A stretch of 6,465 nucleotides of DNA, taken from contig DATFHX010000032.1 of assembly GCA_035247945.1 (NCBI GenBank), positions 1 to 6,465 on the forward strand, read 5' to 3'. Source of the stretch: DATFHX01 sp035247945 (GTDB lineage: Bacteria > Patescibacteriota > Saccharimonadia > Saccharimonadales > Saccharimonadaceae). Under the pieces are notes generated by a model that worked only from the letters and a program-made list of their open reading frames with translations, was not told where the DNA came from and did not search any database. The position numbers and the translations under genes were made by a program. Below are positions 1 through 5,312 of the stretch, one piece after another; the stretch's first letter is position 1, and every line of letters begins with the position of its first letter.

Positions 1-1
1 C

Positions 2-412
2 GAAGTCCAAATTAATGATAAGGATCTCCGCATTGATGTATACCGGGCGGGCGGCCATGGTGGACAATCGGTAAATACGACCGATAGCGCAGTGCGCATT
101 ACACATCTTCCAACGGGTATTGTAGTAGCAATCCAAAATGAACGTTCGCAACTTCAAAACCGCGAAATGGCTATGAAGATTCTTCGGTCGAAACTTGCAC
201 AGTTACAACTTGAGCAACACGCAGATAGTATTAGCGATCTTCATGCCGGTGAATCGGCGAATTGGGGAAGCCAAATTCGTAATTATGTACTCCATCCATA
301 CACAATGGTTAAAGACACTCGAACGAAATACGAAGAGCGTGATGCTCAGGGTGTGCTCGACGGAAAAATTGATGGCTTCATTGAAGCCTATCTTGAATTC
401 CGCATGCAGTAA
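2..412 (+). CDS. prfB: Peptide chain release factor 2, C-terminal part (5' end outside window)
   Basis: RF2 recognises UAA and UGA stop codons and triggers release of the finished protein from the ribosome. An open frame enters from the left edge and ends in TAA, giving 136 residues. The catalytic GGQ loop lies at bases 59-67 within a VYRAGGHGGQSVNTTDSAV context, which is the peptidyl-transferase-centre motif of class I release factors. The tail (NWGSQIRNYVLHPYTMVKD, then a DGFIEAYLEF end) is typical of RF2 and unlike RF1. The codon-recognition domain with its SPF motif would lie upstream and is not visible. The residue aligning with E. coli RF2 position 246 is Ala, the form found in most bacteria (alignment by eye). 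An internal ATG at base 92 is not the start, because the frame and homology continue upstream of it. RF2 upstream of ftsEX is a gene order known from Gram-positive bacteria. Confidence 0.95.
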   Translation, partial: EVQINDKDLRIDVYRAGGHGGQSVNTTDSAVRITHLPTGIVVAIQNERSQLQNREMAMKILRSKLAQLQLEQHADSISDLHAGESANWGSQIRNYVLHPYTMVKDTRTKYEERDAQGVLDGKIDGFIEAYLEFRMQ

Positions 413-448
413 CGCTATCGCTCTATGCTGTACTTTTAACGGCGTTCC

Positions 449-477
449 TAGAAAGTATGTAGGTTATGGTTTATAGT
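449..477 (+). promoter_or_regulatory. Candidate promoter of ftsE, possibly leaderless
   Basis: A -35-like TAGAAA (449-454, 4/6 to TTGACA) and a -10 TATAGT (472-477, 5/6 to TATAAT) are separated by 17 nt. The -10 ends 8 nt before the ftsE ATG at 486, so transcription would start at or next to the start codon. The 73-bp gap after prfB shows no terminator hairpin, so read-through from prfB is also possible. This is a by-eye prediction. Confidence 0.5.
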
Positions 478-485
478 AGAAAGAG

Positions 486-1169
486 ATGATTCTACTTGAC
501 CGCGTTACTAAAACATATGGCAAGGACCTTAAACCGGCACTGAACCGGATAAGCCTCCATGTCGAACCGAATGAATTTGTGATCCTCGTGGGGACTAGTG
601 GAGCGGGGAAGACGACACTTCTTCGCCTTCTGACTCGTGAAGAAAAACCAACAAGTGGCAAGATCGTTGTTGGCGGTATTGATTACGATACATTGAAAGA
701 CAAGCATATTCCACTTCTGCGTCGCAAGATCGGCGTTGTCTTTCAGGATTTTAAGCTTCTGCCGCAGCGTACGGTATTTGAAAATGTTGCCTTTGCACTT
801 GAAATTGCCGGAATGACAAACCGCGAAATCAAGAATACGGTTCCGAAGGTCATTGATCTGGTTGGACTCACGGGTAAAGAAAAGCAATTCCCGCACCAGC
901 TGTCTGGTGGTGAACGTCAACGCGTTGCAATTGCTCGTGCTGTTGTTCGTCAGCCGAAGATCCTTATTGCAGATGAGCCAACCGGAAATCTTGACCCGAA
1001 ACACAGTTGGGATATTGTACGACTGCTTGAGAAGATTAATAAATACGGGACAACGGTCCTTCTCACAACGCACAACGTTGAGATTGTGAACAAGTTAAAG
1101 CGTCGTGTTGTCACACTTGAACATGGTAAGATTACGAGCGACCAAGCGCAGGGGAGTTATAAGCAATGA
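486..1169 (+). CDS. ftsE: Cell division ATP-binding protein FtsE
   Basis: This is the cytoplasmic ATPase of the FtsEX complex, an ABC-type machine that uses ATP to control wall hydrolysis at division rather than to move a solute. All ABC motifs are visible: Walker A GTSGAGKTT (residues 36-44), Q-loop Q87 in VVFQDFKLL, signature LSGGERQR (139-146), Walker B ILIADEP (159-165) with catalytic E164, D-loop NLD (168-170) and switch His196. The length of 227 aa is normal for FtsE. The start is secure, because MILLDRVTKTYG is the family N-terminus and an in-frame TAG lies 9 nt upstream. The purine run AGAAAG directly touches the ATG, too close for a normal ribosome binding site. The gene ends in TGA overlapping the ATG of ftsX (ATGA), so the two proteins are translationally coupled. 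Confidence 0.97.
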   Translation: MILLDRVTKTYGKDLKPALNRISLHVEPNEFVILVGTSGAGKTTLLRLLTREEKPTSGKIVVGGIDYDTLKDKHIPLLRRKIGVVFQDFKLLPQRTVFENVAFALEIAGMTNREIKNTVPKVIDLVGLTGKEKQFPHQLSGGERQRVAIARAVVRQPKILIADEPTGNLDPKHSWDIVRLLEKINKYGTTVLLTTHNVEIVNKLKRRVVTLEHGKITSDQAQGSYKQ

Positions 1170-2146
1170 GTAAGCGCAAATTAGACGCCAAGGCCTTCTC
1201 GCAGCAAAAACGTAAACGTCGTCAGTGGATTACGTTTATGCGTATGTGCCGCTACGGTATTAGTAATTTCAGCCGTAATGCATGGCTTACCATTGCGGCA
1301 ACCGCTGTGATGACTATTACACTCCTGGTTGTTTTTGTAACGTTAGCAGCCCGTAATGTGCTGGTTGATACAGTAGACGAGATTCGCGATAAAGTAGATA
1401 TGTCAATCTATGTGAAGACAGATATTAAGCAGGAAGATGTTACTAAGATTGAGACCAGTCTTAAGGCGCTGAAATCTGTTCGGGCTGTGACCTATGTGAG
1501 TCCAGCTCAAGCTCGCGAGAATTTTGCCGAGACAAATAAGACCAATGCGGGCACACTTGATGCACTAAACGAAGCAACGAATCAATTCCCAGGAACATTC
1601 CGTATTAACCCTGTTGATATTAACAACACCGACGAACTTCGCACCTTTGTTGCAAACGACGCTACACTTAAGGCGAATATTGACCCCAACAGGGAACCGT
1701 CCTTTGCGGGTGAGCGACGCTCTGCAATTGAGAACATTGGTCGTTGGGTGCAGTTTGCGGAGCGTGCCGGACTTGCTGCTAGTGCGGTGTTTATCGCGAT
1801 TTCATCACTCATCGTCTTTAATACCATTCGTATGGCCATCTTTAACCGACGAGATGAAATTCAGATGATGAAACTTATTGGGGCTGACCGTAACTTTATT
1901 CGAGGTCCATTTGTAGTTGAAGCGATTGTTTATGGATTTATTGCTGCACTCATCGCAACGGCGCTTGGTATCACGATCTTACTCGCCTCATCACAGAAAC
2001 TTCTGGACTACGGTGTGCTTGTGCAGGGTACCGTTAACTTTATCTTGACCTATATTGGTGTTGTTGTACTTGCGATGATCGTCATGGGAGCCCTCATTGG
2101 GGTTGTATCGTCACTTCTTGCAACACGGAGATACTTAAAGATTTAA
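1166..2146 (+). CDS. ftsX: Cell division protein FtsX (permease-like subunit)
   Basis: FtsX is the membrane subunit that relays FtsE ATPase cycles to an extracytoplasmic wall hydrolase. At 326 aa it has the classic layout. A basic cytoplasmic N-terminus (1-39) is followed by TM1 (about 40-62) and an outside domain (about 63-200) that should dock the hydrolase. Then come TM2 (201-220), a cytoplasmic loop, TM3 (248-274) and TM4 (290-318), and a short basic tail. The loop after TM2 carries the FtsX/MacB-type signature NRRDEIQMMKLIGADRNFIRGPF (split: NRRDEIQMM, KLIGA, FIRGPF), which contacts FtsE. The start overlaps the ftsE stop, and a ribosome binding site GGGGAG (1151-1156) sits 9 nt upstream inside ftsE. 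The nature of the next gene suggests its product is the partner of the 63-200 domain. Confidence 0.96.
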   Translation: MSKRKLDAKAFSQQKRKRRQWITFMRMCRYGISNFSRNAWLTIAATAVMTITLLVVFVTLAARNVLVDTVDEIRDKVDMSIYVKTDIKQEDVTKIETSLKALKSVRAVTYVSPAQARENFAETNKTNAGTLDALNEATNQFPGTFRINPVDINNTDELRTFVANDATLKANIDPNREPSFAGERRSAIENIGRWVQFAERAGLAASAVFIAISSLIVFNTIRMAIFNRRDEIQMMKLIGADRNFIRGPFVVEAIVYGFIAALIATALGITILLASSQKLLDYGVLVQGTVNFILTYIGVVVLAMIVMGALIGVVSSLLATRRYLKI

Positions 2147-2148
2147 TG

Positions 2149-2178
2149 TTGACAGCCAATAAACGCTTATGATAAGCT
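2149..2178 (+). promoter_or_regulatory. Candidate promoter of the CHAP hydrolase gene
   Basis: A perfect -35 TTGACA (2149-2154) begins just after the ftsX stop. The -10 is ambiguous. TATGAT (2168-2173) matches 5/6 but has only a 13-nt spacer. TAAGCT (2173-2178) fits only TANNNT but has an 18-nt spacer and ends 7 nt before the ATG. No Shine-Dalgarno-like run lies between here and the ATG at 2186, so a very short or absent leader is likely. The promoter would allow the hydrolase to be expressed separately from ftsEX. Confidence 0.5.
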
Positions 2179-2185
2179 CGAACTA

Positions 2186-3388
2186 ATGAAGCAACGGTCC
2201 ACCACACCAGTTTCAGCACCACGGATTAGACTTGCACGTAAGTCTACACTGATCGCTATATCCGTAATGCTGCTGGTCGCAACACCTCTTTCGATACAGC
2301 TCAGTCCGACAGCGTACGCGCGTGATTATGACGCTGAAATTCAGGCACTACAAAATGAGATTGATCAGTATCAATCCCAGGCAGGGGAGCTCCGCAAACA
2401 AATTGGGACACTCCAGCAAGAACTCGCTGGTATTGAGACACAGAAGAATGTGATTCAAGCGCAAATCCAATTGAGTCAGGCCCAGTACGACCAGCTTATC
2501 CAGCAGATTAAGGACACTGAGCAGAAGATTGCCGATAACAAGGATGCTCTTGGTGAGACGATTGCAAGTATCTATGTTGATGACAAGATTTCACCTCTTG
2601 AAATGCTCGCAAGTAGCAAGAATATTGGTGACTATGTTGATAAGCAGGAGTACCGTGCGTCAGTTCAGGATCAACTAACGAAGAAGATTGATACGATTAA
2701 TAAGCTTAAGGCTGATCTTGAGAAGCAAAAAGCGGATGTCCAGAAGACGCTCGTGAACCAGCAAAGTTCTCGGGATGCACTTGCTGCGAAGGAGCAGGAG
2801 CGCCAAGATATTCTTAATAAGACTCAAGGTCAGGAATCTGCATACCAAGCACTCGCGAGCGACCGCGAAAGTAAGAAGCTTGAAGTGCAGAAACAGCAGC
2901 AGGCTGCAATTGAAGCAGCAATGCGTCGAGGCGGTGGCGGTTCTGTTGTAACGCTCCCAGGTACCTCTGGCGGATATCCATGGAATGATTCAAACTGTTA
3001 TGTGGATGGAAACGCCTGGTCTCATGGTGGAATCGATGGAAACGGTACCGATGGTATGGGGTACGGATGTCGCCAGTGTGTAAGCTACGTTGCATGGCGC
3101 ACGTACAAAGAAACTGGCTTTGCGGCAGTAAACTGGGGGAATGCAAATGTTTGGCCAAGTTCAGCACGCGCTGCAGGTATTAGGACAGGCTCAACGCCAC
3201 GAGCAGGTTCAGCAGGTGTGATTAGTGCTGGAGCCTACGGCCACATTGTCTGGATTGATGCAGTAAACGGTGACGGTACGGTAGATGTTAGCCAATACAA
3301 CTACTACAATGCAGGTGGTCCTGGATGGGGTAACTTCAGTAAGATGCGTGTCTCTGCGGCCACGTACGATACCTACATCTATTTCTAA
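2186..3388 (+). CDS. Secreted coiled-coil CHAP-domain peptidoglycan hydrolase, PcsB-like
   Basis: Probable wall hydrolase (amidase or endopeptidase) acting outside the membrane under FtsEX control. The order in its 400 residues is as follows. A basic N-region is followed by a hydrophobic signal core (about 21-36) and a likely signal-peptidase site AYA|RD after A45. A long Gln/Lys/Glu-rich coiled coil (about 48-245) is broken by SIYVDDKISPLEMLASSKN (128-146), a segment resembling the hairpin turn of PcsB/EnvC-type coiled coils. A Gly-rich linker (RRGGGGS, 247-253) leads to a C-terminal CHAP domain (about 262-400). The likely catalytic Cys is C298 in RQCVSYVAW and the likely His is H353 in YGHIVWI. 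The third residue, usually acidic or Asn in a SE-x-N stretch, falls in VSQYNYYN, where Q369 or N372 would take the role. Extra cysteines C271 and C295 could form a disulfide. No Shine-Dalgarno precedes the ATG. Its place directly after ftsEX matches Streptococcus pcsB functionally. Bond specificity cannot be read from sequence. Confidence 0.88.
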   Translation: MKQRSTTPVSAPRIRLARKSTLIAISVMLLVATPLSIQLSPTAYARDYDAEIQALQNEIDQYQSQAGELRKQIGTLQQELAGIETQKNVIQAQIQLSQAQYDQLIQQIKDTEQKIADNKDALGETIASIYVDDKISPLEMLASSKNIGDYVDKQEYRASVQDQLTKKIDTINKLKADLEKQKADVQKTLVNQQSSRDALAAKEQERQDILNKTQGQESAYQALASDRESKKLEVQKQQQAAIEAAMRRGGGGSVVTLPGTSGGYPWNDSNCYVDGNAWSHGGIDGNGTDGMGYGCRQCVSYVAWRTYKETGFAAVNWGNANVWPSSARAAGIRTGSTPRAGSAGVISAGAYGHIVWIDAVNGDGTVDVSQYNYYNAGGPGWGNFSKMRVSAATYDTYIYF

Positions 3389-3409
3389 GCTCTCTGAGAT
3401 TAAATAAAC

Positions 3410-3439
3410 TATAGCGTATTCGATAGCGGGTGCGCTATA
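3410..3439. repeat. Inverted repeat with a doubled half-site upstream of ctp
   Basis: TATAGCG (3410-3416) is an exact inverted match to CGCTATA (3433-3439). A second ATAGCG copy (3423-3428) can pair with the same CGCTAT across a GGTG loop. The right arm overlaps the -10 box TATAAT of the next gene. It could be an operator, a switchable pair of RNA hairpins, or a weak terminator of the preceding gene, since an AT-rich stretch follows. The sequence alone does not decide. Confidence 0.4.
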
Positions 3440-3441
3440 AT
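3436..3441 (+). promoter_or_regulatory. -10 box (TATAAT) of the S41 protease gene
   Basis: A perfect TATAAT lies 40 nt upstream of the ATG at 3482. No good -35 is visible at 16-18 nt spacing (AGCGTA or TAGCGT), so an activator or a weak promoter is possible. The predicted start near 3448 gives a leader of about 34 nt that includes the ribosome binding site. Confidence 0.45.
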
Positions 3442-3462
3442 TATTTGTAGTTGATTTTATAG

Positions 3463-3470
3463 AAAAGGGG
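3463..3470 (+). promoter_or_regulatory. Ribosome binding site of the S41 protease gene
   Basis: AAAAGGGG resembles a Shine-Dalgarno and lies 11 nt before the ATG, which is somewhat long but workable. It supports the start at 3482 and contrasts with the neighbouring genes that lack a well-placed site. Confidence 0.6.
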
Positions 3471-3481
3471 ATTTCTCAGTA

Positions 3482-4702
3482 ATGGCGGACGAACCAACTG
3501 TGGCCGAATCACGGCCGCCAGCCGTACAGCATGGCATTAAAAAAAGTACATTCTTTCTTACGCTTGCACTCGTGCTTGTCGTTGGATTTGTCGCAGGCAC
3601 AAGGAGCAACGACATCTTTGCCGCAGTCGGTCCAGTGCTTGGAATTAAAGTAGCATCGGGATCGATTGATCTTAATGCTGTAGAGAAGACCTATCGAGAG
3701 CTTGCTTCTAATTACGATGGAACGCTCGACAGTCAAAAACTTATTGATGGTGCAAGTCGTGGTATGGTTGCAGCTGCAGGAGATAAATACACTGTATTTA
3801 TGGACGCGAAAGAGGCAACAGCCTTTGACGATGACCTTTCGGGCAATATTGGTGGGGGAATTGGTGCTGAGATTGGTGTTCGGTCTGGTCAGCCGACTAT
3901 TCTCCGCGTTCTTGCCGATAATCCAGCAGAAAAAGCAGGACTCAGGGCGGGTGATGTTATTACAAAGGTCAACGATGAATCGGCAAACGGATGGTCAGCC
4001 AGTGAAGCGGCAGATAAGATTCGTGGTGACGTTGGAACAACTGTGAAGGTTGCGATTGCCCGTGGAAGCGAACAAAAAGACTTTACGGTAAAGCGTGAGT
4101 CGGTGACGAACCCAAGTGTCTATAGCAAGGTTGAGAATGGCATTGGAACACTCACGATTAGTCGCTTTGACGCTGAGACAGGTTCGCTTGCTCGGAAGGC
4201 TGCTGAGGACTTCAAGGCGCAGAATGTGAAGGGCGTGATATTAGACCTCCGAAACAACGGTGGAGGCTATCTCACGGCCGCACAGGATGTTGCAGGCCTA
4301 TGGCTGGATAACCAAGTGGTCGTATCGGAACGGTCACAGGGCAAGGTTGTTGACGAGCTTCGATCTGGCTCAAATCCAATCCTTGGATCGACTCCAACAG
4401 TACTTCTTGTAAACGGAAGCAGTGCCAGTGCCAGTGAGATTGTTGCAGGTGCACTAAAGGACTACGGCAAGGCGACACTTATAGGTGAGAAAACCTTTGG
4501 TAAGGGAACAGTACAGAAGGTGCTTGATCTTGGAGCAGGTACGAAGCTCAAGGTGACTGTAGCTCGTTGGTACACCCCTAAGGGTCAAAACATTACCGAG
4601 CAGGGTATTGAACCAAATGAGAAAGTTGAGCTCTCGGACGCTGACGCTAACGCAGGAAAAGACCCGCAGCTCGATGCAGCACTTAAGAAACTAGAAGGAT
4701 AG
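3482..4702 (+). CDS. Membrane-anchored S41 C-terminal processing protease (CtpA/CtpB/Prc family) with PDZ domain
   Basis: Serine protease that trims or degrades proteins from their C-terminus outside the cytoplasmic membrane. At 406 aa it has a typical architecture. A short cytoplasmic N-terminus ends in KK (20-21), followed by one membrane anchor or uncleaved signal (about 22-39). A helical region (63-118) includes DKYTVFM, the counterpart of the family's DPY-(S/T)-xYM. A PDZ domain (about 122-205; GGGIGAEIG, then EKAGLRAGDVITKVN) binds substrate C-termini. The catalytic domain contains DLRNNGGG (255-262). By comparison with E. coli Tsp (S430/K455), the nucleophile is S316 in SSASASEI and the general base is K341 in FGKGTVQ, with Q345 as the helper. 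All key residues are present, so the enzyme should be active. It follows the CHAP hydrolase by 93 bp. Processing of envelope proteins such as that hydrolase is a reasonable inference but not shown. The signature is strong, though the exact subtype (ctpA, ctpB or prc) is uncertain. Confidence 0.95.
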   Translation: MADEPTVAESRPPAVQHGIKKSTFFLTLALVLVVGFVAGTRSNDIFAAVGPVLGIKVASGSIDLNAVEKTYRELASNYDGTLDSQKLIDGASRGMVAAAGDKYTVFMDAKEATAFDDDLSGNIGGGIGAEIGVRSGQPTILRVLADNPAEKAGLRAGDVITKVNDESANGWSASEAADKIRGDVGTTVKVAIARGSEQKDFTVKRESVTNPSVYSKVENGIGTLTISRFDAETGSLARKAAEDFKAQNVKGVILDLRNNGGGYLTAAQDVAGLWLDNQVVVSERSQGKVVDELRSGSNPILGSTPTVLLVNGSSASASEIVAGALKDYGKATLIGEKTFGKGTVQKVLDLGAGTKLKVTVARWYTPKGQNITEQGIEPNEKVELSDADANAGKDPQLDAALKKLEG

Positions 4703-4742
4703 CTCTAAGGGGAACCTTGTGTTTTTGAACGAGAGAAAGTAG

Positions 4743-4748
4743 TATAAG
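4743..4748 (+). promoter_or_regulatory. Candidate -10 box of the receiver gene
   Basis: TATAAG (5/6 to TATAAT) ends 5 nt before the ATG at 4754, again a leaderless-type geometry. No -35 is found at normal spacing. The overlapping AAGGA (4746-4750) could instead be a ribosome binding site, but only 3 nt separate it from the ATG. Co-transcription from the protease gene 51 bp upstream is the alternative. Confidence 0.3.
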
Positions 4749-4753
4749 GATAT

Positions 4754-5134
4754 ATGGACGCCAAGAAGAAGATTTTACTTGTAGAAGATGATACGGCACT
4801 CGCGGCTGTGTACCGCTCGCGACTAGAGCTTGAAGGATTTGAAATTCGTGAAGTAAACAATGGTGAAGATGCACTTTCAGCTGCAATCGCATTCAAGCCA
4901 GATCTCGTTCTTCTTGACGCAATGATGCCTAAGATTAGTGGCTTTGATGTTCTCGATATCCTCCGTAATACACCGGAGACAACAAACATCCGCGTTATTA
5001 TGCTTACTGCACTGAGCCAGCCTAAGGACAAAGAACGCGCTGAAGCGCTTGGTGTTGACGACTATCTTGTGAAGTCCCAGGTTGTGATTGGTGATGTTGT
5101 TGACCGTATTAAGCACCATCTTGGCATTGCTTAA
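4754..5134 (+). CDS. Single-domain response regulator (CheY-like receiver)
   Basis: Receiver of a two-component phosphorelay in the cytoplasm, 126 aa with no output domain. Conserved receiver residues are all present: the acidic cluster E11-D12-D13, phospho-acceptor D55 in LVLLDAMMP, T85 in VIMLTA, aromatic switch Y104 in DDYLVK, and K107. The start is fixed because an in-frame TAA lies 9 nt upstream. No histidine kinase or DNA-binding partner is encoded in the window, so it must act by protein-protein contact with something encoded elsewhere. It ends the plus-strand run and is followed after 23 bp by a strong terminator. Position beside the FtsEX-hydrolase-protease genes hints at an envelope or surface role, but this is guilt by association only. 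Stand-alone receivers of this kind also serve in motility, pili control and signalling. Confidence 0.93.
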   Translation: MDAKKKILLVEDDTALAAVYRSRLELEGFEIREVNNGEDALSAAIAFKPDLVLLDAMMPKISGFDVLDILRNTPETTNIRVIMLTALSQPKDKERAEALGVDDYLVKSQVVIGDVVDRIKHHLGIA

Positions 5135-5157
5135 CTCTTAATTCGAGAAACGACTAT

Positions 5158-5200
5158 TAGTATCAAAAAACACCATGATATATGGTGTTTTTTGATACTA
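5158..5200. terminator. Symmetric (bidirectional) terminator hairpin
   Basis: A perfect 19-bp inverted repeat: left arm 5158-5176, 5-nt loop GATAT (5177-5181), right arm 5182-5200. The inner CACCAT/ATGGTG stem is flanked by A6 on the left and T6 on the right, so it works as an intrinsic terminator read from either strand. It ends the receiver transcript on the plus strand and would stop leftward read-through from rpmA. Confidence 0.88.
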
Positions 5201-5210
5201 GAAGACTGGC

Positions 5211-5248
5211 TTGGAGTGCTTCCTTGCCATGGAAGAGGTCCACTCTAG
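5211..5248 (+). other. tRNA-Gly(GCC)-like anticodon-arm hairpin, not an intact tRNA
   Basis: CTTCC (5219-5223) pairs with GGAAG (5231-5235) around the 7-nt loop TTGCCAT. This is the geometry of a tRNA anticodon arm, with T at position 33, anticodon GCC (glycine) and A at position 37. It is preceded by GGAGTG, like the 3' side of a D-stem, and followed by AGGTC, like a 5-nt variable loop. There is no T-arm (no TTCRA loop) and no convincing acceptor stem, so this is not a normal tRNA gene. Instead GAGTG (5214-5218) pairs with CACTC (5241-5245), extended by 5211-5213 with 5246-5248, giving one long bulged hairpin. It may be a tRNA fragment, a small structured RNA or a coincidence. Confidence 0.4.
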
Positions 5249-5267
5249 CAGTAAATTGCTCTGGAAT

Positions 5268-5299
5268 TAAAATATCACCTCTCAAGAGGTGATATTTTA
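5268..5299 (-). terminator. Intrinsic terminator of rpmA, nearly symmetric
   Basis: A perfect 15-bp inverted repeat: arms 5268-5282 and 5285-5299, with a core CACCTCT/AGAGGTG and a practical tetraloop TCAA. It lies 13 nt beyond the rpmA stop on the minus strand, and the T-rich run TATTTTAATT follows the core in that direction. The A/T flanks are symmetric, so it may also stop plus-strand transcripts that escape the first terminator. Confidence 0.85.
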
Positions 5300-5312
5300 C
5301 GGTTGTAGAAGA

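Noticed and set aside
411..446. Inverted match AACGC/GCGTT after prfB as a terminator
   Set aside because: 5-bp arms with a 26-nt loop and no following T-tract; likely chance.
492..1073. A 193-codon open frame on the minus strand, antisense to ftsE
   Set aside because: It lies wholly opposite a secure FtsE coding region, shows no recognisable motif, and is explained by codon bias on the other strand.
4421..4438. Tandem AGTGCC repeat
   Set aside because: It simply encodes the conserved SASASE around the protease nucleophile using repeated AGT and GCC codons.
4707..4719. Terminator after the protease gene (AAGG-GGAA-CCTT followed by GTGTTTTT)
   Set aside because: The stem is only 4 bp plus a wobble and the T-run is offset by three bases; too weak to call.
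5196..5250. A complete but T-armless tRNA-Gly
   Set aside because: The acceptor pairing has a mismatch and overlaps the terminator arm, the D-stem is only 3 bp, and T-armless tRNAs are not expected in bacteria. Only the anticodon-arm resemblance is kept.
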